From RGIG7450 sp045577655 (GTDB taxonomy: Bacteria > Bacillota > Clostridia > RUG12999): DNA of 33,441 nt. Below the pieces are notes generated by a model. That model was not told the DNA's origin, made no database searches, and saw nothing but the letters and a program-made list of their open reading frames with translations. A program made the translations under genes and the position numbers. This document shows positions 22,890-30,341 of this stretch, one piece after another. The DNA is taken from positions 1-33,441 of the forward strand of contig JAZNIU010000026.1 in the NCBI GenBank assembly GCA_045577655.1. Reading direction: 5' to 3'. Numbering within the stretch: position 1 is the stretch's first letter; the number at the start of each line of letters is the position of its first letter.

Positions 22890-24215
22890 CTATACCTTTT
22901 TCTCCCCACGTTCTCTTATGATAAACCTGACAGGTGTCCCCTCCAGACCAAAAGCACTTCTTATCTGATTTTCGAGATATCTGATATATGAAAAATGTGC
23001 AAGGTCTTTGTTGTTAACAAAAATAACAAACGTAGGCGGTTTTGCTGAAGGCTGTGTCCCATAATAAATTTTAAGCCGTTTGCCTTTGTCTGAGGGCGGC
23101 TGAACTTTTATGGTCGCCTCGTTTATTATATCGTTGAGTGCACCTGTAGTAATTCTTTTTGAATGCATCTCAGAAACCTTGTTTATTATCGGATAAATTT
23201 TATCCACCCTCGACCCTGTTTTTGCAGAAATAAATTCAATGGGTGCATAGGTCATAAACGAAAGCTGTTCGGCAACTCTCTTTTTATATTCGTTCATGGT
23301 CGCCGTTTCTTTTTTCACAAGGTCCCATTTGTTCACAAGAACAATGCTGGCTTTTCCCTCTTCGTGAGCATAGCCCGCAATCTTTGCGTCCTGTTCGGCA
23401 ATTCCTTCGTTGCCGTCCACAACAAGCAGGCAGATGTCTGCTCTGTCAATTGCCGCAAGCGCTCTTATAACACTGTATTTTTCAATCTTTTCTTCAACCT
23501 TGCTTTTCCGTCTTATTCCTGCAGTGTCAATGAAAAGATATTTTTTACCGTCTTTTTCAACATAAGTATCTATCGCATCCCTGGTTGTGCCGGGAATGTT
23601 GCTGACAATAACCCTCTGCTCGCCTGTAATCTGGTTTATGAGAGAAGATTTTCCGGCATTTGGCCGACCTATTACGGCAACACGGATTATATCTTCTTCC
23701 TCTTCCATATCGGAATTTTCCGGGAAAAATCTGTAAGCTTCGTCCAAAAGGTCGCCAAGTCCAAGACTCTGAAGAGCCGACACTGCTACCGGGTCACCAA
23801 GTCCGAGATTATAAAATTCATAAAATTCAGGCGGCACATTACCAACCTTGTCCACTTTATTAACTGCAAGTACAACCGGTTTTTTTGATTTCTGCAGCAT
23901 AGCCGCAACATCGGCATCTGCCGCAGTTACTCCGGTGGTAACATCCACTACAAATATTATTACATGCGCATTTTCAATGGCAGCCTGTGCCTGACGGCGC
24001 ATCTGCACCAGCATTTCATCATCGCTGGTAGGTTCTATTCCACCTGTATCTATCATTAAAAAGGGCACGCTTCTCCATTCGGCATCTGCATAAATTCTGT
24101 CTCTTGTGACACCGGGGGTGTCTTCAACAATAGAAATTTTCTTTCCGACAAGTCTGTTGAAAAGTGCAGATTTACCAACATTCGGTCGTCCCACAATCGC
24201 AACTATAGGCTTCAT
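22890..24215 (-). CDS. der: Ribosome biogenesis GTPase Der (EngA)
   Basis: This 441-residue protein has two tandem Era-like GTPase domains and a KH-like C-terminus. G1 of domain one is GRPNVGKS near the N-terminus and of domain two is GRPNAGKS near residue 183. NKVD and NKWD are the two G4 motifs. KH-like residues lie in RLKIYYGTQPSAKPPTFVIFVN. Der assists 50S assembly. The ATG at 24215 has AAAGGCGG before it; a frame extension to 24239 gives no family similarity. It leads the envelope operon from a promoter buried at the end of the DUF512 gene. Identification is secure. Confidence 0.97.
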   Translation of the reverse strand: MKPIVAIVGRPNVGKSALFNRLVGKKISIVEDTPGVTRDRIYADAEWRSVPFLMIDTGGIEPTSDDEMLVQMRRQAQAAIENAHVIIFVVDVTTGVTAADADVAAMLQKSKKPVVLAVNKVDKVGNVPPEFYEFYNLGLGDPVAVSALQSLGLGDLLDEAYRFFPENSDMEEEEDIIRVAVIGRPNAGKSSLINQITGEQRVIVSNIPGTTRDAIDTYVEKDGKKYLFIDTAGIRRKSKVEEKIEKYSVIRALAAIDRADICLLVVDGNEGIAEQDAKIAGYAHEEGKASIVLVNKWDLVKKETATMNEYKKRVAEQLSFMTYAPIEFISAKTGSRVDKIYPIINKVSEMHSKRITTGALNDIINEATIKVQPPSDKGKRLKIYYGTQPSAKPPTFVIFVNNKDLAHFSYIRYLENQIRSAFGLEGTPVRFIIRERGEKKV

Positions 24216-24297
24216 ATTTTTCCGCCTTTCCGTCTGCAAAAACTAATTTGTGCACTCTGCCTGCAGACCCACAAAATGCCATTTTAATCATCTTATT

Positions 24298-24326
24298 ATT
24301 ATACTTTAATTTTCCGTTTTTGTCAA
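24298..24326 (-). promoter_or_regulatory. der operon promoter, overlapping the end of the DUF512 gene
   Basis: Minus-strand TTGACA (24326-24321) and TATAAT (24303-24298) are spaced by 17 bases; the -35 lies inside the last codons of the upstream gene. The spacer (AAAACGGAAAA...) resembles that of the DUF177 promoter at 26712-26740. Confidence 0.82.
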
Positions 24327-25622
24327 CTTTCGTATAAGGTCGCCACCATCTCCGTCAACAGTGCAGATTTCCACTCCGAGAGTCTGTCCCAACATATCGG
24401 TTGTAACGTCGTCCAGAAAGACATTTTCTCCGTCACGAAGCATGGACGATGAAATATATAAAGTCTCTCCAAGACGCTTGTCCTTCAGCCCCTCTATAAT
24501 ATCTTTGCCGCACAAAAGGCCCGCAACGGTTATATTTTTACCGAAAGTTTTGTTTTCTATCATATACACGTTTATTTTGAGTTTTTTTGCCTTTTCTTCC
24601 AGCTTTTCTGCAAGCTCGCACATAAACTCATAAGCCGCCACGCCGGTAGCAATGCTCACTTCACGTGGTGTTTCGGCATAGCTAACATTGCAAAGCTCCA
24701 TATAAAATTCCTCTTTCATTGAGGCAAGAAGTCCAACGCCGTTTTCAATCTGCGGAAAATCTTCATATTCTTCCGCGTCCGGAATTTCCTTTTCCGCTTT
24801 AAGATAAAGTTCGTCTGCCGGATATACAAGCCGTGTTCCATACTTTTTCAAAAACTCTTTCTGGAAACTTTCCACAACAGAAATAGTTTCAGCTGCACTT
24901 TCCTTGTCAAACGGTTTTAAAGGATAGAGCCCTCCGCGGTGGTCGGACAGACCGACCGGCACAACAGAAACAGAATATACGCTTGGATACATTTCCCCCA
25001 GTGTTCTAATGCTTTCTTCAAGCACCTTGCCGTCATTCACATCTCTGCACAACACTATCTGGCAGTTCATAACAATGCCGCTGTCTGCAAATTTCTTCAT
25101 TATTTGGGCCACGTTGCCCGCCTTTTTGTTACCCATCATAAAGCAACGGACTTCCGGGTCGGTTGCATGGACAGAAATGTTTATGGGGCTAACTCTCATT
25201 CTGCAAAGACTTTCAATGTCTTTGTCCGACAGGTTTGTAAGCGTTACATAGTTGCCCTGCAAAAAGGAAAGTCTTGAATCGTCATCTTTGAAATAGAGAG
25301 TTTTTCTCATACCTTTGGGCAGTTGGTCTATAAAACAGAAAATGCATTTGTTTGCGCAGGCACGGGCAGGACCAAGCAAGGGATATTCAAATTCTATCCC
25401 CAAATCTTCATACTCGTCTTTTTCTATCTCAATAATTTCTCTTGTGCCGTCTGCTTTTAAAACTTCAATCTCAATTTCTTCTGCCGCCGTGAGAAATTTA
25501 TATTGCAAAATATCTGTCAGCTTTTCTCCGCAGATTTTTTCAATACAGTCCCCCGGCACAATGCCTATTTCTTCAGCAATGCTGCCCCTGTCAACACGGG
25601 CAACTTTATTATAAGCTTTCAC
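24306..25622 (-). CDS. DUF512 radical-SAM-like protein with N-terminal PDZ-like domain
   Basis: This 438-residue protein has a PDZ-like start (about residues 5-60, RGSIAEEIGIVPGDCIEKICGEKL). A cluster-binding motif CANKCIFCFID follows (C89, C93, C96, the CX3CX2C spacing of radical SAM enzymes). The C-terminal DUF512 region includes KKYGTRLVYPADELYLKAEKEIP. The family is widespread in anaerobic Firmicutes, and its reaction is not established. The start chosen is GTG at 25622, because GGGGTGAG lies four bases upstream, the same arrangement as for another gene at 20708. A TTG at 25643 is an alternative start but lacks a site. It lies between repeat copy B and der. Genome neighbours of this family often include der and plsY, as here. 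Confidence 0.87.
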   Translation of the reverse strand: MKAYNKVARVDRGSIAEEIGIVPGDCIEKICGEKLTDILQYKFLTAAEEIEIEVLKADGTREIIEIEKDEYEDLGIEFEYPLLGPARACANKCIFCFIDQLPKGMRKTLYFKDDDSRLSFLQGNYVTLTNLSDKDIESLCRMRVSPINISVHATDPEVRCFMMGNKKAGNVAQIMKKFADSGIVMNCQIVLCRDVNDGKVLEESIRTLGEMYPSVYSVSVVPVGLSDHRGGLYPLKPFDKESAAETISVVESFQKEFLKKYGTRLVYPADELYLKAEKEIPDAEEYEDFPQIENGVGLLASMKEEFYMELCNVSYAETPREVSIATGVAAYEFMCELAEKLEEKAKKLKINVYMIENKTFGKNITVAGLLCGKDIIEGLKDKRLGETLYISSSMLRDGENVFLDDVTTDMLGQTLGVEICTVDGDGGDLIRKLTKTEN

Positions 25623-25649
25623 TAATCTCACCCCATAATACAAAAATAA

Positions 25650-25947
25650 AGACGGGCAAACGGCGTCTTCACATAGGTATCATTCGCCTAAAAATTATAA
25701 TTTTAGCGCATAGCATCGTCGAAAATGCTTGAAATCCGTCAGGATATCTTCGCTTTTTTCCTTGCTCTGCACCAAAAATTATTAATTTTTATGGTGCAAG
25801 GCAGTTTCAAAGATAAGCTTTTTAGAATTATACAAGGAATAAAAAACCCGCAATACTGTCGTATTACGGGTTTTTTTGACAAAGTATAAACTAAAAAGAT
25901 TGTTTTGAAACCGAACAATCCCTATGTGAAGACGCCGAATCCCGTCT
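25650..25947. repeat. Long-hairpin intergenic element, copy B
   Basis: This element of about 298 bp has perfect 17-bp arms (25661-25677 and 25921-25937). Beyond short bulges is a further 7-bp pair (25650-25656 with 25941-25947). Internal pairs include GTTTCAAA/TTTTGAAAC, CTTTTTAG/CTAAAAAG and TTATAC/GTATAA, closing on a central terminator-like hairpin. It shares the motif TTCGCCTAAAAAT and the AAGTATAAACTAAAAA stretch with copy A. It carries about 130 extra bases with two further local hairpins (25706-25726; 25757-25802). No protein-coding capacity is seen. It lies between rpmF and DUF512. Confidence 0.85.
25841..25876. terminator. Central hairpin of repeat copy B, probable rpmF terminator
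   Basis: AAAAAACCCGcAATAC pairs with GTATTaCGGGTTTTTT across loop TGTC. The stem differs from copy A (CACCG/CGGTG) but keeps pairing. It would end the DUF177-rpmF transcript on the minus strand. Confidence 0.75.
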
Positions 25948-25958
25948 CATTTTTATGC

Positions 25959-26138
25959 CTATTCAGCAGTTTTAACAACTTCTTTACCGTTATAATACCC
26001 GCAGGCTTTACAGATTCTGTGTGGCATTTTGTATTCGTGACACTGAGGACATTCTACCATGCCGGGAATTAAAAGCTTCCAGTTAGCTCTTCTTTTATCT
26101 CTTCTTGCTTTTGATGTTTTCCTCTTTGGTACTGCCAT
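25959..26138 (-). CDS. rpmF: 50S ribosomal protein L32
   Basis: This 59-residue protein reads MAVPKRKTSKARRDKRRANW, then a zinc ribbon with C30, C33, C43 and C46 (CPQC...CKAC). This matches L32 in sequence and length. It is a large-subunit protein. AGGAGGT lies nine bases before the ATG at 26138. It follows the DUF177 gene by 37 bases, the conserved yceD-rpmF pair. All four cysteines are kept, so this is a zinc-replete form. Identification is secure. Confidence 0.97.
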   Translation of the reverse strand: MAVPKRKTSKARRDKRRANWKLLIPGMVECPQCHEYKMPHRICKACGYYNGKEVVKTAE

Positions 26139-26175
26139 ACCTAAGACACCTCCTCATTAAAATAAAACAAATTAT

Positions 26176-26667
26176 TTACTTGAATAAATTATTTAATACA
26201 TCTAACCTGGGGTCTGTCGGTTCATCGTCGCAACCACAACAGGTAAGATTTCTGTCCGCCCCGCATTTCGGACAAAGACCTTTACAGTCTTCACTGCACA
26301 AATAGCGTAGCGGCGAGGTGGTAAGAAAGTTGTTCAGCGCAAGCTCACCAATGTCTACATCCGACCCATCAAGACATATAACGTCATCGTCTTCGGTGGG
26401 GCCGGCGGCATTCACAATGTGCTCGACAAAATCAAAGTCCACATCTTTGACCACGTCTTTAAGACATCTTGCACAGACAGTTTTGATGCTCCCTGTGACG
26501 TGCGCCGTAATTTCAACTCTTCCGCCTATATTTTCTGCTCTGCCTTCTATATGGACAGGATTGTGAAAAGAAACGGGTGTTCCGAAAAATTCCTCGTCTT
26601 CAAAACACACCTGCTCCGAAAAGTCCTTTGAGGCACCGTTGTTATTAAAAACATCTATCAATTCCAA
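26176..26667 (-). CDS. DUF177 (YceD-like) protein
   Basis: This protein has 163 residues from the chosen start and shows the DUF177 core: VHIEGRAENIGGRVEITAHVTGSIKTVCARCLKDV and LDGSDVDIGELALNNFLTTSPLRYLCSEDCKGLCPKCG. YceD-type proteins are encoded with rpmF and are implicated in 23S rRNA or 50S maturation; the exact activity is unclear. Here the C-terminal Cys pairs (CARC, CKGLCPKCG, CCGC) suggest metal binding. The longer frame begins at 26703, only a few bases from the expected transcription start (-10 at 26717-26712), so it would lack a leader. TTG at 26667 with GGAGGT ten bases upstream is preferred; an ATG at 26685 has no site. Confidence 0.85.
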   Translation of the reverse strand: MELIDVFNNNGASKDFSEQVCFEDEEFFGTPVSFHNPVHIEGRAENIGGRVEITAHVTGSIKTVCARCLKDVVKDVDFDFVEHIVNAAGPTEDDDVICLDGSDVDIGELALNNFLTTSPLRYLCSEDCKGLCPKCGADRNLTCCGCDDEPTDPRLDVLNNLFK

Positions 26668-26711
26668 CTTGTCCCCAACCTCCATATACAAGATAACAGA
26701 CATATAGATAT

Positions 26712-26740
26712 ATTATATCCTCATTTTTCCGTTTTGTCAA
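26712..26740 (-). promoter_or_regulatory. DUF177-rpmF promoter
   Basis: Minus-strand TTGACA (26740-26735) and TATAAT (26717-26712) have a 17-base spacer. The position rules out the upstream ATG as the DUF177 start. Confidence 0.86.
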
Positions 26741-26792
26741 GAGTAGTTTATGGGATAAATTACACAATTTTTAAAATCATCAATCGCATCTT

Positions 26793-28037
26793 TTATATTT
26801 TATGCTTAAATTTGCTCCACAAGAACGTTGCCGTAATACAACATATAAACGCAACTGCTGCAATCATTGTCCATATAAAAGTGATGGTGTTCCATCCCCA
26901 TTTGTCTGCTATAATGCCGTAACAACTGCTTGCAATAAATATTCCAAGCGCGGACGAACCGTTTAAAATTCCTGAAATGGTTCCCGAATAACCTGTTTTT
27001 TCAAATTTCATAACAATGTTCACTTTGAAAAGTGTACCAAGCGTCGTCAGCATCATAACTACAGAATACATGGCAACAATAAGCGCAAGTGGCAATTTGC
27101 CGATAAATATAAGTGTTGTGAGCGGGATTATTGTTATTCCGAAAACTGAGCTGTAGCCAAGATGCATATTTTTTCTTTTATTGACATAAGAAGCCAGAAA
27201 GGCAAGGCCAAGAATCTGTGCTATAAAATATATTACCGTAAGCAGACTTGCAAAACCGGAGGAAACCGAATAACTTTCCATAATCATTGTAGAAACCCAT
27301 ACCTGAGCGCCTGCCGAAAGAAGCGACTCTGAAATGGCCGGGAACATCAGGAAGAAAAGTCCGCTTGCAAACAGCAGAGTGAAAAAGCCCATATGATATT
27401 TCGCCTTTTCTTCGCGGACTACGAAAGTTTTCTCGGCAGTCACTTTTTCAGGTATTCTCTTTTTAGCATACATCCATATTAAAAGCGCAATTACAAGGAG
27501 GATTACGCTTGTTCCGAAAGACATGCTCCATCCGAAATTTTCAAGGACAAGTGCCGAACAAACATAGCTGAGTCCATAGCCCACCGGGTTGCCGTATGTA
27601 AGATGCAGACTTGTCGTTTTTCTGTATTCGGGCAGAATGTCCTCGCACATAATTTTGCATATTCCGGGATATACCCCCATCTGCGCTATACCGTTTAAAC
27701 TCCATGTTATAAAAATCACTGTATAGTTCTGTGTGCAGCAAAGTATTATATTTGCAATAAGCGCACCAACCACGCCCATTGTAACAACTTTGTAGGGCGA
27801 CCACTTGTCTGCAAGCCGTCCTCCAAAAAACTGCCCTACACCGTAGCAAATGTAAAAAGCGGAAGCGATAAGCCCTGCTGCAGCTTTGGTAAAAATGCCG
27901 CGATCAACAATATATGCAACCGCCGCACTATAGTTGCTCTTTGCGAAAAGCGTGAGCACAAACACAAGACTGCATCCAAGTGACAAAATTACAGATCTTT
28001 TCTCGTTTTCTGAAAGTCTTTTTGTCAAACCAAACAT
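26793..28037 (-). CDS. MFS transporter, organophosphate/OPA-like
   Basis: This 414-residue protein has about 12 hydrophobic segments in two halves with a central loop (KKRIPEKVTAEKTFVVREEKAKYH). The motif-A-like FGGRLADKWSPYKVV follows helix 2. The N-terminal layout (SVILSLGCSLVFVLTLFAKSNYSAAVAYIVDRG, then AGLIASAFYICYGVGQFFGGRLAD) is similar to the GlpT/UhpT-type OPA group, proton- or phosphate-coupled carriers of sugar-phosphates and organic acids. The substrate is not determinable. GGAGGCG precedes the ATG at 28037, and a consensus-like promoter lies at 28061-28089. No partner gene or clear terminator adjoins it. Confidence 0.85.
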   Translation of the reverse strand: MFGLTKRLSENEKRSVILSLGCSLVFVLTLFAKSNYSAAVAYIVDRGIFTKAAAGLIASAFYICYGVGQFFGGRLADKWSPYKVVTMGVVGALIANIILCCTQNYTVIFITWSLNGIAQMGVYPGICKIMCEDILPEYRKTTSLHLTYGNPVGYGLSYVCSALVLENFGWSMSFGTSVILLVIALLIWMYAKKRIPEKVTAEKTFVVREEKAKYHMGFFTLLFASGLFFLMFPAISESLLSAGAQVWVSTMIMESYSVSSGFASLLTVIYFIAQILGLAFLASYVNKRKNMHLGYSSVFGITIIPLTTLIFIGKLPLALIVAMYSVVMMLTTLGTLFKVNIVMKFEKTGYSGTISGILNGSSALGIFIASSCYGIIADKWGWNTITFIWTMIAAVAFICCITATFLWSKFKHKI

Positions 28038-28060
28038 CAAAAATCGCCTCCAACGCGTCC

Positions 28061-28089
28061 ATTATACCCACTACGCCCTGATAAGTCAA
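28061..28089 (-). promoter_or_regulatory. Promoter of the MFS transporter gene
   Basis: Minus-strand TTGACT (28089-28084) and TATAAT (28066-28061) are 17 bases apart. Confidence 0.8.
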
Positions 28090-28122
28090 GTTTTTTCGCT
28101 GATTTTGGGGAATTTAAAATAA

Positions 28123-28164
28123 TAAAAGAGAACTTCTGTGAAAAACACAGAAGTTCTCTTAAAA
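28123..28164 (-). terminator. Terminator of the EF-G-like gene
   Basis: AAGAGAACTTCTGTG and its complement form a 15-bp stem with a 5-base loop just after the stop at 28168, followed by TTTTATTATTTT on the minus strand. Confidence 0.9.
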
Positions 28165-28167
28165 TTG

Positions 28168-30192
28168 TTATTGATTTTCACTTATAACTTTTTGAACCAC
28201 GTTGGGAGGAGCCTGTTCATATCTTTCAAACTGAAGAGTGAATTCTCCTCTGCCCTGTGTCATTGAACGAAGTTCTATGGCATACTTGTTCATTTCGCTC
28301 ATAGGAACCTCTGCAACAATTCTTTCAGGTTCAATTCCTAATACTCTGCCGCGACGTTTGTTTATGTCGCCCATAATATCGCCTGTATATTCGTCAGGAA
28401 TTGAAACTTCAAGATGTCCTATTGGTTCAAGAAGTATGGGTCCTGCGTTCACAAGCTCTTTAAACGCAAGGTGAGCAGCCATTTTAAATGCCATTTCGGA
28501 AGAGTCAACATCGTGGTAGGAACCGTCATACAAAGTAGCTTTTATGCCAACAACCTTGTAACCAGCCTGGATGCCTTCTGACATCATTTCTGTGAGCCCC
28601 TTTTCAACCGCAGGGTGATAGTTTTTGGGAACGCTGCCGCCGAAAATTTTCTCTTCAAATACCAGACCTTCGCTGTCACACGGTTCAAATTCTATTTTAA
28701 CGTGACCATACTGACCGTGACCGCCCGACTGTTTCTTATGTTTTCCTTCAGCCTGGATTTTCTTTGTGATTGTTTCTCTGTATGTAACCTTTGGCTGAAC
28801 AACATTAACTTCTGTGCCGGCAGCTTTAAGTCTGCTTACCGCAACATCAAGATGCTGGTCGCCAAGACCTGTAACAAGCAGCTGTTTGATTTCGCTGTTG
28901 CTTTCAAATTTAAGAGTTGTATCTTCTTCTGCAAGTTTTGTAAGACCTGCAGCAATTTTGTCTTCATCGCCTTTTGCTTTAGGTTCGAACGCCATTGTGT
29001 ATGACGGGTTGGGGAACCCTATCGGAGCAAGCGGAGCAGAAGCTATCTGTGCGGCAAAAGTGTCACCTGTTTTTGTTGATGTCAGTTTCGCTACAGCAAA
29101 TATATCACCTGCATGCGCCATATCCATTTCTATCTTTTCTTTTCCTCTGAGCGCCATTACGCCACCGATTTTTTCTGTAGAAGAACGGTTAACGTTATAA
29201 ACTGTAGCGTTTTTGGAAATTGTGCCCGCATAAACTCTTACAAGAGAAAGTTTTCCTACGAAGGAATCATTTATTGTTTTGAATACTCTTGCGCAAAGAG
29301 GTTTGTCGTCGCCAAATTCCACCGCGTCGCCGTTTTCAGCTAAAATTGCCGGCATGTCTGCAGGAGACGGACCAAAGCGTTCAATTATTCCGAGAAGGGA
29401 ATCCACGCCTTTGTTTGTCAGTGCACTGCCGTATGTTACAGGATAGAGTGACTTTTCAATAATAGCCTTTTTTGTACCGTTTTTAAAATCTTCAACAGTA
29501 AAAGGTTCGTCTGAGAAGAATTTGTCCATAAGAGCTTCGTCAGTTTCCGCAATGGCTTCGCATATTGCTGCTTTAGCATTCTGCAGTTCACCGTAATACT
29601 CGTCGGGAACATCTGTTTTTCTCATTTTGTCATTTTCAAATATGTATGCAACACTGTCAATAACGTCAATAAGTCCCTCAAATTTTCCGCCGTTTAAAAT
29701 AGGTATCTGCAGCGGAAGAGCTTTTGGAGAAATCTTGGTTTGTATTTCTCCCAGAACCTTTTTGTAATCACAATTTTCGTGGTCCATTTTGTTTATGAAA
29801 AACATTACGGGAAGACCAATCTTGTTTGCTTCTTTAAAAGCAATTTCTCCTCCCACTCTGGGACCGGACTTTCCGCTTGCAACAATTATGCCCATGTCGC
29901 AAACACTCATCGCACCATACATATCCCCGATAAAATCAAAATATCCGGGAGTGTCAAGCACATTAATCTTCTGGCCTGCATGTTCAAGTGCAACAAAAGA
30001 TGTTCTGACAGAGACTGTTCTTTTTGCTTCTTCAGCATCATAGTCGCTTACAGTATTGCCATCCTCAACTTTCCCCATACGTGAAATAACACCTGTATCA
30101 TAAAGCATTGCTTCTACAAGAGATGTTTTTCCTGCCTTACTGTGAGCAAGCAGTGCTACGTTTTTTATTTTGTCGCCGGTATAATTGTTCAT
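28168..30192 (-). CDS. EF-G-like translational GTPase (EF-G type II / FusA2-like)
   Basis: This 674-residue protein has the five-domain EF-G layout. The P-loop is AHSKAGKT (16-23) rather than the AHVDHGKT of canonical EF-G. G3 is DTPG from D80 and G4 is NKMD (134-137). Domain IV contains GHGQYGHVKIEFEP, and domain V ends VPMSEMNKYAIELRSMTQGRGEFTLQFERYEQAPPNVVQKVI. This combination marks the auxiliary EF-G-like paralogue of Clostridia and Actinobacteria, not the main translocase that sits with rpsL-rpsG. Its role is unsettled; ribosome recycling or stress-related functions are proposed for relatives. AGGAGTTGAT precedes the ATG. An extended -10 promoter and a 14-bp palindrome lie upstream. Confident for the family. 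Confidence 0.9.
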   Translation of the reverse strand: MNNYTGDKIKNVALLAHSKAGKTSLVEAMLYDTGVISRMGKVEDGNTVSDYDAEEAKRTVSVRTSFVALEHAGQKINVLDTPGYFDFIGDMYGAMSVCDMGIIVASGKSGPRVGGEIAFKEANKIGLPVMFFINKMDHENCDYKKVLGEIQTKISPKALPLQIPILNGGKFEGLIDVIDSVAYIFENDKMRKTDVPDEYYGELQNAKAAICEAIAETDEALMDKFFSDEPFTVEDFKNGTKKAIIEKSLYPVTYGSALTNKGVDSLLGIIERFGPSPADMPAILAENGDAVEFGDDKPLCARVFKTINDSFVGKLSLVRVYAGTISKNATVYNVNRSSTEKIGGVMALRGKEKIEMDMAHAGDIFAVAKLTSTKTGDTFAAQIASAPLAPIGFPNPSYTMAFEPKAKGDEDKIAAGLTKLAEEDTTLKFESNSEIKQLLVTGLGDQHLDVAVSRLKAAGTEVNVVQPKVTYRETITKKIQAEGKHKKQSGGHGQYGHVKIEFEPCDSEGLVFEEKIFGGSVPKNYHPAVEKGLTEMMSEGIQAGYKVVGIKATLYDGSYHDVDSSEMAFKMAAHLAFKELVNAGPILLEPIGHLEVSIPDEYTGDIMGDINKRRGRVLGIEPERIVAEVPMSEMNKYAIELRSMTQGRGEFTLQFERYEQAPPNVVQKVISENQ

Positions 30193-30222
30193 TGTTTATC
30201 AACTCCTATAATGAATATCAAC

Positions 30223-30236
30223 GTGCTTTCAAGCAC
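30223..30236. promoter_or_regulatory. Palindrome at the EF-G-like gene's transcription start
   Basis: GTGCTT-TC-AAGCAC has perfect 6-base arms and lies 7-20 bases downstream of the -10 element. It could be an operator or a small 5' hairpin in the mRNA. Confidence 0.4.
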
Positions 30237-30243
30237 TGTATAT

Positions 30244-30252
30244 ATTATATCA
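30244..30252 (-). promoter_or_regulatory. Extended -10 promoter of the EF-G-like gene
   Basis: Minus-strand TGATATAAT (30252-30244) is an extended -10 (TGnTATAAT). No good -35 lies at 17 bases, which the TG extension can offset. Confidence 0.55.
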
Positions 30253-30305
30253 TAATCATTAAAAGTTGTATTTAGCATTTATAGACAATCATTTTTTTAT
30301 TATAT

Positions 30306-30328
30306 GTGCACTTTGTCAAAAAGTGCAC
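30306..30328 (-). terminator. Hairpin downstream of trmD, possible terminator
   Basis: GTGCACTTT (30306-30314) and AAAGTGCAC (30320-30328) form a 9-bp stem with a 5-base loop about 14 bases past the trmD stop. The following tract on the minus strand (ATATAATAAAAAAATG) is not T-rich, so termination is weak. The inner arm can alternatively pair with 30354-30366. Confidence 0.45.
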
Positions 30329-30341
30329 AAATTAGACGAAA

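Noticed and set aside
25650..25947. Ordinary MITE with conserved terminal inverted repeats
   Set aside because: Terminal repeats should be nearly identical between copies of one family. Here only the outermost CGGCG/CGCCG is shared and no target duplication is evident, so the MITE label is left open rather than assigned.
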